Shown one piece after another: positions 1-9,786 of a stretch of DNA of 64,000 nt. The DNA is from Anthoceros angustus. Lineage: Eukaryota > Streptophyta > Anthocerotopsida > Anthocerotales > Anthocerotaceae. Every line of letters begins with the position of its first letter. Within the stretch, counting starts at the first letter, position 1. The notes beneath the pieces are model-generated. The model had not been told where the DNA came from. It saw nothing but the letters and a program-made list of their open reading frames with translations, and did no database searches. The DNA is taken from assembly GCA_010909165.1 (NCBI GenBank), contig MU008171.1:1-64000 (forward strand). Direction: 5' to 3'. The translations under genes were made by a program, and so were the position numbers.

Positions 1-2050
1 AATTTAATTTTAGGATCACTTATCGCTAGCAAACTCGCCCATAATATCGTAGCCGAGCTCAGATTGTAACACTCCAAAAACCCTCAACTCTAAAAGGATA
101 AATGTGTTTCAATTCACAAAGCCAAATAGCAAGAACTGCCGTGACATAATAATGCTCTTGTGTTATATGCGCAATTGTTTGCGTTCTATTCTTAGATCCT
201 ATGGCCATCATGCTCCCTTGCTCCCTAAATAGTCGAGACACTAAACTACAAAAATGCTCCATCCTATCTCATGTGTACGGGTCGCATCTGGCTAAAATAC
301 ATTCACTGTCTCCCTTCCCCTTCAAATGGTTATATCTACCTCTTAGGACTTCAAGCTCATGGGCTCCCCTCAAATCAGCCTAGATGGTGGCCATATGCAT
401 AGGCCTGTCTATACAGCATCATGTTGGGCCACAGCATGTAGGAGGAAATCTAAACCACAATTTGTGCATCAAAATCTTGTGTCTTTACAATGTTCGGTGC
501 TCCTCTAAGCATGAAGCCATTGTCCACTCCCAGAGTTGAGGAGAATGTTGAGAAATACGTTGGAATCAAACTCGTCGAGGTAGTCGTAATAAACCCTTAA
601 GTCATTTTCTATTTATGGACAAGGTCAATGTGGCATTAGGAGCTAGGCGACTCTACATATCTCGATGCGACACCTCATCGATCATAAAATTACAAATGCC
701 CATTGCTCTTTCAAACTTCAAGAAGACGTTTTAAACAGCAAACAATCCTTAGCTGTACATAGGGTGATCAAAACTCTCGTCCTAGTGGCAAAGTAGACCT
801 GCAAAAATTAGACCACATTCGCGGGCACGGTCATCCAAGTGGGTTGGGAATCTTCTATCCACATGTTCTAGAACCCTAAGCCCGACGCAAAATCCAGAAG
901 AGTTTTACACGTACGTTAATCTCAACTTCTCACTTGAGTTCTATTCTCTCCGAAAAGTTGATGCAACTGGGGATGATCATGAACACATTTTGGTGCATTG
1001 CAACAGGCTTAGGAAGATTGAAGTCGATAAATCTGCTATAAGATTATCCTTCGACTAACTACACTTGGCTCCAGCTAACTGACATGGGGTGCAACCTATA
1101 ACATCCGGTGCGCATCCAACATGCAGGTTGTCGGTGTTGCTCCAGTCTCAACTGTAAGTGCAAGTGCAGCTCACCATGCACCATCCTGCATCCTATGCTT
1201 TAAATTTCTTGAATTTTGATTGTTAGTTATAATTTCGAAAGTTTATTGATTCTCTTCAGTTTTCGCTTCTATCGTCCAACACTTTTTTTGGTTTAACTCT
1301 ATATATATTTTTCTCACTTCTCGGTAGCGAAGATGTCATGAACAAGCCTTGATTGTGACACTCCAAACTACCTTAACCTTAGAAGGCACAATATGTTTTA
1401 ATTTATGAAGCCACATAACAAGAATTGCTTGTATTTGATCACATGATGCTCCTGTGTTACATCAAGGCATTTTGACGTATTTTTCAATAGAACACGTCGG
1501 AATATTATCAAACTCGTGGAGGTAAGTGTAACATGTGATTCTTTGAACATCACCAAAATTTGTTTGTTTCTCCACCAATGTCTCATCTTAACTCTGATAC
1601 TTATATGACTGTACCATGTCGTCAACCAATTGTCCTCCGTACACTAGTAAGACAATTGGTATCACTTGAAGGACTCAACCTTTTACCAACTTACAAAGTA
1701 CTAGAAAATTAGAACTTGGAACTTATAGTGTGTCTTGTTTCCAAGACTTCGTCCCTTGCTTCAGGATCATGTCTTGTGAAGCTAAGGGACCCTATCCTTT
1801 CTTTATATATTTTTTAACTCGTCCCACTTCTTGAGCATGTGCAACTTCCTAAAGCAAGTTGGAAAGCGCCGAGAGTCAATTTTCTTTCATGGTAATGGTA
1901 ATAGTAATGACAATGGCCAAGACGATACCTACTAGCTGGGAGACGGTGGCCCCAATGTGAACAATGCCCTCAAATTTTATGCCAGAAATGTATCAAGGAC
2001 AGACTCACTTTGCCTCCTACCAAGCAATTGGTGGTTTTATACACCCATGA
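1..2050. other. Intergenic, old diverged direct repeat
   Basis: I see no coding region here; reading frames are short and lack domain signatures. There is an ancient direct repeat. About 62-175 and about 1350-1465 align well (both begin 'gattgt.acactccaaa' and share 'agcaagaa/aacaagaa' and the 'atgctc.tgtgttac' words). A second pair follows at about 540-590 and 1478-1520 ('atcaaactcgt.gaggta'). This suggests two copies, roughly 1.29 kb apart, of an unidentified old element. Confidence 0.5.
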
Positions 2051-2129
2051 GCCACCGTGCCTCCGACCACCGCTGGCGTGCTAGTCAAGACCTTGGTTTT
2101 TGCTCTCGGCCCATGCATCCGTGAGTTTC

Positions 2130-2289
2130 ACCACACACTTTCACCACCGCTACCCACAATTGGGCACACTACACTTCGATCACGCCGCCGGGCTCAATCG
2201 TGCATACTACACACTTTCGACCGCAGGTTGCCGGGGCCCACAATCGTGCACACTACACACTTTCGACCGCTGGTTGCCGGGGCCCACAA
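2130..2289. repeat. 46-bp tandem array, left part
   Basis: These are units of about 46 bp of the type cacaatcgtg-cacactacac-actttcgacc-gcaggttgcc-ggggcc. The last two units (about 2198-2289) are nearly perfect and the leftmost ones are degenerate. The array stops exactly at the end of the Copia element and resumes on its other side at 8265, so it was one array before the insertion. Confidence 0.85.
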
Positions 2290-2449
2290 TGAGAATTTAC
2301 GGAGAGTAGTTTGGTGCAACAAAACTTGATACAAAATAATAAATTGAATACAAAATTGTATGTGTGTATTGTTTAAATACTAAACTCTGAAACGGTTCAC
2401 TTAATGAAACCCTAAGTTCTTTATCCTAATGTTGGCTTTATTTCCAACA
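2290..2449 (-). repeat. 3' LTR of Copia element
   Basis: Same length and ends as the copy at 8105-8264, with two mismatches. The outer edge abuts the target duplication cacaa at 2285-2289. Confidence 0.93.
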
Positions 2450-2460
2450 CTCCCTCCAAA
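2450..2460 (-). other. Polypurine tract
   Basis: The minus strand reads TTTGGAGGGAG immediately before the 3' LTR start TGTTGG. This is where plus-strand DNA synthesis is primed in Copia elements. Confidence 0.8.
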
Positions 2461-3189
2461 GCAACTTTAGGCATTTAACATGCATTTCCACTGACACGTG
2501 TATTCAAACCCATCACGAATGATCCTCCACACGTAATCATGAACCCAAGCGTAAAACCCTTACGCAAACGACGGACTACGCCCCTCGCAAGTGTCCGCCG
2601 CCAACATCTCCTCGCCACGGCCGCGATCAAGCTTTAACTTCCACGCCCGCCATCGCCATAGATGCGACGTTGAAAGGTCTATGTCGCCCCGAGAAGACGC
2701 ACGGAGAAATAGGGCACGGCCGCCGAGCATGACGGGAGAGGAGGAGATCCGGAAAAAACTCATATGGCTCGATGGGCTGAGGAGCTTGCACAAGACATGA
2801 ACAGCCCAATAAACTCGGACCTGCTCTGTGGACCCAGCACCTCGAGAAGAGGGACCGCACCTGCCACTGACTTCCGCTTTGAGCCGCCGCCCAGTCGCAT
2901 ACCGCGCTTAGCTACCGGCTGTGATCAGGAGCCGGAGCATATCCTTGCCGGAGAAGGCTCGCCATTGATGACGACTTAAGAGTGATGAAGCCATCTTTGT
3001 AGGGGCACTGCATCGCAGGAAGATTAAGTACTAAGGTAAGCTTCATCCTTCGCGACGCATTGGTTCTCTGCTTCTCATGGATCGACGCCGATCTCGACCT
3101 AATCGCTGTGGGGCATTATGTGTCTGAAGATGTTGAAGGCACCACTAACAACACCTAGGGAACCTTCGGGTTCCCACCCCAACCTACGA
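2461..3189. other. Copia 3' untranslated stretch, GC-rich
   Basis: This is about 730 bases between the end of RNase H and the polypurine tract. The part at 2560-2960 is GC-rich (many CCGCC and CGCCG words), unlike the AT-rich remainder of the element. It has short frames on both strands and no domain I recognise. It may be an acquired host fragment. Confidence 0.4.
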
Positions 3190-4300
3190 TAAGTCACCGT
3201 CCATGTGCATAGAATTCACCAGCCCAAGCCTCGACAGATGCTTATAGTGTTTCACCAAACCCTTTGTTAACACATCTGCCACGTTGTCCTCTGTGCCTAT
3301 GTAACCAACTCACAGCCCACGCCCCAACATCTCCGGCGTAGTGGTGTCAATTTCAATGTGCTTAGTGCGCGTGGAACCTGGATTACCACGAGGGCAAGTG
3401 CGTATATTATCACGAGAATTGAGGTAGGTGCTTGAGTTTGCCCAAGTCATGCGTGTGTTCTTTCCCATTCGGCCTGAAGCATGCAGGATTTATACCGCTC
3501 ATGATGTGGCTATTGAGGACCGCTTTTTGCAAGACCAATTCACTGAGGATGAGCAGGAAACAATAAGTCGAGAGGCTTTTCCGAATCGCCCTGATACCCA
3601 ATCAAGATCCGTGAAAACCAGAAGTGTAAGTTTCGCCCCCCTTCTCAGAGAAAAGTCCATATGTATGGGTACCCTTTAGGTACCTAAAAATCCTCTTAAT
3701 CGCTATCCAAAGGTCTGCCAGTGGTTCTCCAAGAACTCATATCAGATACTAACAAAGCATCAATATCCGCCCGGGTCCAGCTAAGAACAAAATTAAGCTA
3801 CCACGTGTCAGGAGGGTACATCGAGCATATCCTGGACCTCTTCTGGAGTCTGCGGGCACCGTGAACCGTAAGTTTGACCGTCAGAGAATAGGGAGTGGCA
3901 GTGTCCTAGCCTCATCAAGTTTGAATTTCCAAGAATGTCGTTGATGTACTTTGTTGTGAACAATAATCGACCTTCCTCTGTATCCTTAGGACAACCCTGT
4001 GGCAATATCTAAGCTTCCTCCAATGTCCTTCATCTCAAACTTGAGCTCAACATGTGTTTTACTTCGCCTAATGCAGATTGGTCGCTTGTTGCAGGATGAC
4101 GCCATCTACATACAACGCCAAAACCACTTGTCCTCACTGCCATTTATACACATTGGAGTCGGATGTTCGGACGAAGAGATATGTATGAGGTAATGTGCAT
4201 GGTTGTATACCAAACCCTACCCACCGCTTTAAACCATAAATGCATTTTAGTAGCTTGAACTTTGGTGGGGTGTGGGATCCTTATCCTCCTCGTGATTACA
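3190..4300 (-). pseudogene. Copia reverse transcriptase and RNase H, heavily decayed
   Basis: Reading the minus strand across frames gives RT pieces: LKCIYGLK at about 4240, then LALYVDGVIL (the YVDD active site with the second D lost) at about 4110, then KHMLSSKFEMKDIGG at about 4040. RNase H pieces follow: AIKRIFRYLKGTHTYGLFSEKG at about 3700 (read with frame changes), FTDLDW at about 3610, and TKHIEIDTT...TEDNVADVLTKGLVKH at about 3350-3215. Stops and frame changes occur throughout. The order and motifs are clearly Copia; the enzyme is dead. About 300 bases between integrase and RT (4300-4588) show no recognisable domain. Confidence 0.8.
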
Positions 4301-4588
4301 TACAGTCCTCATCAAGAGCACTATAGAGGAATGCCGCAACGCCCATTTGTTGTAGATCCAGTCCAACTCTCACCTGTAGGGATCCTCCATCAAGCCGCAT
4401 CCCCGACGTCACACTGGGCCACGATCTAATGACAGTCCGCATCATTTGGTGCGAGTCCGATGGATCTGGCGCAAAGAATAGTGGGGCCATCGAAAGAAAG
4501 GTAAGAGTGCATCCGTATCCTCATCCAATGATGCTCCTCGGAGGGGACGCAGCATGTGGAGAGCCGCTATAGATTCCAAAAAGTAACA

Positions 4589-5224
4589 TCATGCTAAGAC
4601 CAAAGCCGTGTCGTAGTCATATAGTTTATACGCTTTGACATGCTCAGAACCCACAAAATGAGAGATCAAGGATCGGTTATCTAACTTTTTGCGCTTGTCA
4701 GCAGGGACAAAAGCAAAAGCCTTGGAGCCGAACACACGTAAGTGAAGTAAACTAGGCTTCCTATTCCAAAACACTTCAAAAGGAGTTTTTCCTTTAACCG
4801 AGCTGGTAAGCACCCTGTTCAAGATGTACGTAGCTGTGATGACAGCCTCTGCCCAATATGCTTGAGGCAAGCCGGCCCACAGCAATATACTCCTGGTCAT
4901 ACCAAGCAAGGTTTGATTTTTGCGCTCGGCAACGCCATTTTGTTGTTGGGTATAAGGGACAATCAACTGCCGGCTAATGCCCTGCTCAGATAAGTAATCG
5001 TCAAAAGCTTGATTGACGAACTCTGTTCCATTATCACTTCGCAGGATCTTGAGCAGGCAGCCAGATTGGCGTTGCACTGTGAGAAGCCAGTCCTTGAAAT
5101 AACTCAGTGTTTCACTTTTCAGGTGCATCGGATACGTCCAGGAGTACCGGCTGAAATCATCTGTCAATGTCAGGTAATAGAGAGCACCCCCAAGGGAAGG
5201 GGTGTGTATCTTCGTAGATATCAA
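4589..5224 (-). CDS. Copia integrase core, longest intact part of the element
   Basis: An uninterrupted 211-codon frame on the minus strand carries the retroviral-type integrase core. The catalytic triad is recognisable as TDDFSRY (first D), RSDNGTEF (second D) and NGVAERKN (E). It continues through the Copia-typical AYWAEAVITATYILNR and FEVFWNRKPSLLHLRVFG. The integrase would insert the cDNA into the genome. As it stands it is only a piece of a broken polyprotein: the frame joins no protease upstream and no RT downstream. The ATG taken as its start is probably just an internal methionine. This domain is well kept compared with RT, perhaps by chance. Confidence 0.85.
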   Translation of the reverse strand: MISTKIHTPSLGGALYYLTLTDDFSRYSWTYPMHLKSETLSYFKDWLLTVQRQSGCLLKILRSDNGTEFVNQAFDDYLSEQGISRQLIVPYTQQQNGVAERKNQTLLGMTRSILLWAGLPQAYWAEAVITATYILNRVLTSSVKGKTPFEVFWNRKPSLLHLRVFGSKAFAFVPADKRKKLDNRSLISHFVGSEHVKAYKLYDYDTALVLA

Positions 5225-5860
5225 GCATGCACAAGCTCTAACACCTTGGTAGCCCTATGCGTCTTTAGGGAATGGAAGTTCCTTCCGCTTTTGCAAGTAT
5301 ACGACTCACAAATGGGAAGATCCTTGAAACAACTAGGTAAGGGTTCCCGATGACAACCAAGATTAGACAAATCAATGAGCTTATTTCTGTTGGCATGCCC
5401 TAGCCTAGCGTGCCAGAGTGTAGCCAATCGGCTGGATTTCATATTAACGTGAACACCGCATGGTGAGCGCATCGGGAGACATCTTATCTCGAGCCTATAC
5501 AAGCCATGGTCTAGAATCAATGCACAGACATCGAGAGATCTTCTTGTAGAAGCAAGCATCATCAATTACACGTATCTCATACGCGCATCCGCATGATCTT
5601 ACTCGACGGAAGATTTTTCGCCATGTCCGTACGCATGTAACGCCATCGATGTCCCCGCATGGACCCATCATTGAAGAGGAAAGCAGGTACCATATCCTTC
5701 AACTTGCAAGCTTGTGTCACTTCGCTCATCTCCTAACAAGACTTTGTCCTTCATGTGGCGCAGGGCCAACATGGAGAATGTAGTTCGCTGCTGTATATGT
5801 GGGTGGTAGCTCGAATCGAGATACGATACCAACATCATGAACGGTGCTTGTGAGGCATCG
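5221..5860 (-). pseudogene. Copia protease and GAG-pre-integrase region, broken
   Basis: Around 5670-5850 the minus strand encodes a protease-like stretch ending KDKVLLGD...VEGYGT. The active-site neighbourhood reads LDSSYHPH where Copia has LDSGASxH, so the catalytic DSG is missing its glycine. From 5565 to 5221 comes the GAG-pre-integrase segment with LWHARLGHANRNKL and the CESYTCKSGR zinc-type cysteines, ending KTHRATKVLELVHA. Frames differ between the two parts, so this copy cannot make a working polyprotein. Confidence 0.8.
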
Positions 5861-5899
5861 CTAAGATCTTCACCGTTGCTTTTCCAAGATCTCCCTTGT

Positions 5900-6734
5900 C
5901 CTTCACCATGTGCATCGTCTGGTGGGTGCGTCACTGGGCTCCCGCCTTCTTCTTGCGCATGCCCAGTGGCCAGGTGCTCCACACCAATTGCAGTTTCCTG
6001 TTTTCTTTGTGCTTGAAGGAACAGAATCAGTAGCAGTACTTGAAAAGTACTTGCCTTTTGTTTTAGTGGGCTTGAATTTGACTGCCAACACTTTGTCAGC
6101 TTTGGACTTTGTGTTTCCTGTTGTAAACAGTCGGCTTTGTTCCTCCTGATGCAGAGCAGCCACTATGTCATCGACAGTGAGGATGCTTGCATTTCCAACA
6201 AGAATAAAGCCTGATGATGTACGCAGGTCCGTGCAGTGACAAATTGTTGAATTGATGCAAACCGCTCAACAATGACCGCGTGTTCTTCCTCAATCTTATA
6301 ATTGTAGGAAGCAAGCTGAGCATGGAGGTGGCGAAATTTGCTGGTAAAACCTCCCACTTTATCTCCGTCTTTCATCCTTAGAGCGTAAAATTCTTGCCAC
6401 ACAGCACACTTGGTCATGATGTTAGTAACGTGATAGGTTTTGCCGAGCTGATTCCAGATCTCTATACCCTTTGTCAGGTATTCAACGTCAGGAACAAGGA
6501 GTGAATCCAAGCCATTGATGATGACAGCTACAACTACTTCGTTGAGAGCTGTCCACCTGTCTTTATCTGCTTGGCTGCCAGTTTGAGGGTCTCTGCAAAA
6601 CTTCCACCCACAACACTCCAGACTCCTCGGGCTATCAGGAGAGCTTTCATGCGTACTTTCCACACATGGTACAGCTTTCCGTTGAACCTATCCTTTTCTT
6701 TCAATTCTGATGTGAAAGAAGGACCTGTAGCCAT
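5900..6734 (-). pseudogene. Copia gag, decayed
   Basis: Start ATG at 6732-6734. The N-terminus (FNGKLYHVWKVRMKALL) is the typical Copia gag opening. It continues in other frames with a UBN2-like region (EIWNQLGKTYHV, then MKDGDKVGGFTSKFRHLHAQL) between about 6590 and 6170. A zinc knuckle (CNWCGAPGHWAC, about 6030) follows, but its spacing is C-X2-C-X4-H-X2-C instead of the usual X4 at the end. At least two frame changes break the protein. Gag would form the particle that packages the element's RNA. Confidence 0.85.
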
Positions 6735-7431
6735 GGTTTGTCTACTTGTGACGGTACGAGTGGCAGATAATTCCAGAAATAGGATATATCGGCAGCCCGC
6801 AGTCTTCTACCCTCCGGCGAAGTGGAGCTATGATCGGAGTGATCTAAGACTGCACCTAAGCGATGTCGGATGCACTATGCGCTATCTGACGGACATGCGT
6901 AAAATGGCTAAGTCCCTTTCAAAACTATGGCTTGAAAGGAAAAATAACTAGGTTAGTTATGCTCGATGTATTTAATCCTAAATGATACTCATGTGATACT
7001 AACGATGCGTGTCCGGGGCTAGTTGAGGGGACAGGAGGGATGGATCGATGTATTCTTCCTAACAGTTAGCTCCGATCCGACTTCCGGATGCGAAAAGGTG
7101 TAAGTGTGAAAAAAGACACAACTTTTCAAAAGTATCGTTTGAGTTCTTTAGTTAGGGTTTCTAACCGACACTTCTTAGTCTTGTGAATGTATATGTCGCT
7201 TGATGGACCAAACAAAAGCAAAGAGATGCAAGCAGCCAAGAGTCGAATGCAATTGTGACGCTTTGAATCCACGCCAAGAGCCATCACGACGATGCGCACC
7301 GCTCAGCGTCTCAGGGCTCGCCCGGTGCAGGTCACAGGATGGAATCTCCGCTCGCTGGCAAGAATTATGTGGAAAATCCTTGGCCAAGATCCATCGCACG
7401 CATCATTCCAGCAATCTGTGAGATGTTTCTG
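6735..7431. other. Copia leader, remainder
   Basis: Non-coding as far as I can tell. Short frames exist on both strands (for example 7200-7421) but none has motifs or a clear continuation. With 7432-8092 it makes a leader of about 1.36 kb, long for Copia. Confidence 0.4.
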
Positions 7432-7845
7432 TCAAGTTCTGGAAATTTGAGTGTCGATGCAGACTTGCAGGCGAGCGACACCGTCTCTCAGGATGTGCTG
7501 ATTGAAGAGGAGTTTCTCAAGGGAAGTCCCTAAGGGAACCTCCACTGAAATTGGCTTGTCTTCAGCCAATCTCACAACTTGCTTCTTGTAGGAAGTAGAT
7601 TTTCCAGCAGCAATTGCGTCGTCTTCTGCAGATGTTTCTCCCCTCAGCCACCTAATTGTCCTGTTGTAATTTGGATGATTGCAGACTTCATCAAAAGCTT
7701 GTAATTCCCAGTCAGCAATAGGACAGAATTTAGGTGTGTTGGGGAATAAGGCTGAAATTGTGGACTCCTCCTCGGCACGCTTGACAAATGGTTGAGAACG
7801 AGGATCAGGCTGGTTCCTAGCAATGCACCGCCTTGTGAGAGGAAT
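7432..7845 (-). CDS. Unrecognised 137-codon reading frame in the Copia leader
   Basis: On the minus strand, codons run open from just after a TAG (7846-7848) to TGA (7432-7434). There is no ATG near the start. The composition looks like a real soluble protein (segments include KFCPIADWELQAFDEVC, NRTIRWLRGETSAEDDA and VEVPLGTSLEKLLFNQH), with mixed charged and hydrophobic residues and no low complexity. The same frame continues upstream of the TAG for about 40 further codons. It lies between the primer-binding site and gag, where Copia elements normally have only a short leader. I do not recognise the family. It could be a fragment of a host gene captured by the element, or an extra gene of this Copia lineage. 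Confidence 0.5.
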   Translation of the reverse strand: MPLTRRCIARNQPDPRSQPFVKRAEEESTISALFPNTPKFCPIADWELQAFDEVCNHPNYNRTIRWLRGETSAEDDAIAAGKSTSYKKQVVRLAEDKPISVEVPLGTSLEKLLFNQHILRDGVARLQVCIDTQISRT

Positions 7846-8092
7846 CTACTTGAGGTTCTCAAGCTGCTGCCGATGGCACGCGCCTCGAACTTGCAGGCCC
7901 TTTCTAGCAACCACCTGCTTAGCCAGATGTCGGGTAGTTAGCCTCGCATGCATCCGTCAGTAGTCTGAGGAACTCGGTTTGTGTTTGTAGCCTACTAGTA
8001 CTACCACAACGCTGCCTCCTTTGTTGACATCGATCCGCACGAGGTTCACCCCCGCCGTGCATTATGCCTTGAGAAAAGTAGAGAGCATTTGG

Positions 8093-8104
8093 AGCTCGAT
8101 ACCA
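8093..8104 (-). other. Primer-binding site (initiator tRNA-Met type)
   Basis: On the minus strand, directly after the LTR end, the sequence is TGGTATCGAGCT. The usual Copia site is TGGTATCAGAGC, so this copy looks like the standard site with CAG reduced to CG. The loss fits the CAG-to-CG pattern described in the findings. Confidence 0.8.
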
Positions 8105-8264
8105 TGAGAATTTACTGAGAGTAGTTTGGTGCAACAAAACTTGATACAAAACAATAAATTGAATACAAAATTGTATGTGTGTATTGTTTAAATACTAAAC
8201 TCTGAAACGGTTCACTTAATGAAACCCTAAGTTCTTTATCCTAATGTTGGCTTTATTTCCAACA
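8105..8264 (-). repeat. 5' LTR of Copia element
   Basis: On the minus strand it begins TGTTGGAAAT and ends in CA. It differs from the other LTR by one substitution near its inner end and one about 49 bases in. At 160 bp it is short for Copia. An AT-rich stretch in the middle probably contains the promoter, but I cannot fix a TATA box. Confidence 0.93.
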
Positions 8265-8610
8265 CACAATCGGGCACACTACACACTTTCGACCGCCGGT
8301 TGCCGGGGCCCACAATTGTGCATACTACACACTTTCGACCGCAGGTTGCCGGGGCCCACAATCGTGCACACTACACACTTTCGACCGCCAGTTGCCGGGG
8401 CCCACAATCGTGCACACTACACACTTTCGACCACCCAGCACGGGCCCACGCGGTACACTACACACTTTCGATCGCCGGCTGTCGGGCCTACCGTGCACAC
8501 TACACACTTTCGATCGCCGGCTGTCGGCCCACAATCGCGGCACACACTACACTTTCGATCGCCGTCGGCCCACAAACGCACACACTACACTTTCGACACG
8601 CCGCTGCATT
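8265..8610. repeat. 46-bp tandem array, right part
   Basis: About seven to eight units continue the array cut by the Copia element. The first three (8265-8310, 8311-8356, 8357-8402) are 46 bp each and nearly identical. Later units shrink to about 40 bp and diverge (gaccg becomes gatcg, ggttgccgggg becomes ggctgtcgg). Open frames across it are by-products of the repeat. Confidence 0.88.
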
Positions 8611-9005
8611 AATCGCACCTAAACGCCATATTTAGGGCGTTTAGGGTGAGGTTGTATTTTGCAACATCGCCGTCGCAACTCACAAAACACAAAACACAAA
8701 GGGCCTACCCTTCTGTTAATGCACGTTTATCACCGTTGATTATAGTTTTGCGTGGCTTTTTGTTATTGATGCAATCGGAGCCTGGCAGTGTGTCAGACAC
8801 CATCAGCCCTCGAGGGTATCAGACACCACCAGCCCTCGAGGGTAGGTGATGCTCTGACACCACTGCCACAGCCACATTGGCGCCATAGTGGTGCAACCAC
8901 CTCAATACCACCGGCGAGTGTAAAACATTTACGAAGGTGTCTGCCAATAAGAAAGCGTCATGTTGCCACCGGCGGTGTGATGTAAAACCACCCTAAGTGC
9001 AAGTA
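8611..9005. other. Intergenic spacer
   Basis: No gene seen. A short direct repeat occurs at 8799-8850 (cagacaccatcagccctcgaggg, then cagacaccaccagccctcgaggg). Confidence 0.5.
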
Positions 9006-9536
9006 CAGTCGGCCCCCCCTAATTGGGAATTCTATAAATGGGATTCCTCTCTAAATGGGACCTCCCATCCTACTCCCTTTAGTTTACAATGTAATAAATG
9101 GGACTTTTCCCTAAATGATAATTGGGACCTTTTGAAACATACATTCATGTTAGTTTCACCTCCTAATGGGATTTCTAATTTTTACTAAAAAATTTAAAAA
9201 AGAAAGGAAAAGAATCCATTATTTGAGAGCACAATAGACTTTTAGGTGTGATTGAAGACTCTTAAGCTAAGCTTTTTCCTTTATGATAGATAGAGGTTTT
9301 TGATGTCGCTAGAGAGAGTGCTAGCTTTCAAACAACTATATAAAGAACTGGTAAAAGTTATTTTTAGTGAAACCTATCAATCAAAATTTAAATTTTCTTT
9401 TTTTGAGTATTTTTTGATTTTTTAAAGTTTATAACATTTTTATTATTTTTAAATAGGGAAAATACAATCGGGACACTTCCCTTAATGGGACCTCTAAAGG
9501 CACTCCGAACCAGTCCCAATTAGGGGGGGTGGACTG
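9006..9536. mobile_element. Non-autonomous pogo/mariner-like DNA element
   Basis: Terminal inverted repeats of about 24 bp begin CAGTC and contain a CCCCCCCTAATTGGGA block (9006-9029 and the inverse at 9513-9536). The element is flanked by TA on both sides (9004-9005 and 9537-9538). Termini starting CAGT with a TA target duplication are the hallmark of pogo-type members of the Tc1/mariner superfamily. The inner flanks carry further aaatggga/tcccatt words in opposite orientation. At 531 bp with no transposase frame it is a MITE. Confidence 0.82.
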
Positions 9537-9786
9537 TACATACAAAAGAGACATTTTTAGGTTTATACGGGAACTTCGAGTTGCACGACGTAACTCCAAG
9601 TAGCCGGTGGCTCTTGTGTCCAAATGGCTTAGTCTACAATAAACTTCTCTTTCTCTTTTTCAAATGGACACATATTAAGTGTGTTTAGGCTACTGGTATC
9701 ACGTCTTGTCCGACAAGTATCTACTTAGACGTCCAGCCACATGTAGTACGTTGCGCGCCTCATCTTCCGCCAGCGGTTCCTGTATG

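Larger units (their letters stand above)
2290..8264 (-). mobile_element. Complete but decayed Copia LTR retrotransposon
   Basis: The element runs on the minus strand. It has two 160-bp LTRs (8105-8264 and 2290-2449) that differ at only two positions by eye, start TGTTGG and end CA. A 5-bp target duplication, cacaa, flanks it (2285-2289 and 8265-8269). A primer-binding site resembling the initiator-tRNA-Met type lies next to the 5' LTR and a polypurine tract next to the 3' LTR. Domain order gag, protease, integrase, reverse transcriptase, RNase H is the Copia order. All domains except integrase are broken. The 1.36-kb leader before gag and the 0.73-kb tail after RNase H are unusually long. Because the LTRs are nearly identical while the core is dead, the copy was probably mobilised in trans as a defective element. 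Confidence 0.93.

Noticed and set aside
8265-8610. Regular 46-bp spacing that might suggest a CRISPR array.
   Set aside because: The whole unit is repeated, with no unique spacers, and the setting is a plant nuclear genome.
8244-8635. Several overlapping open frames on both strands with His/Thr/Arg-rich periodic peptides.
   Set aside because: By-products of the 46-bp tandem array; no start context or domain.
9679-9786. Earlier ATG at 9679 as the start of the first PPR copy.
   Set aside because: Similarity with the intact paralogue begins exactly at 9787; the 36 upstream codons have no counterpart.
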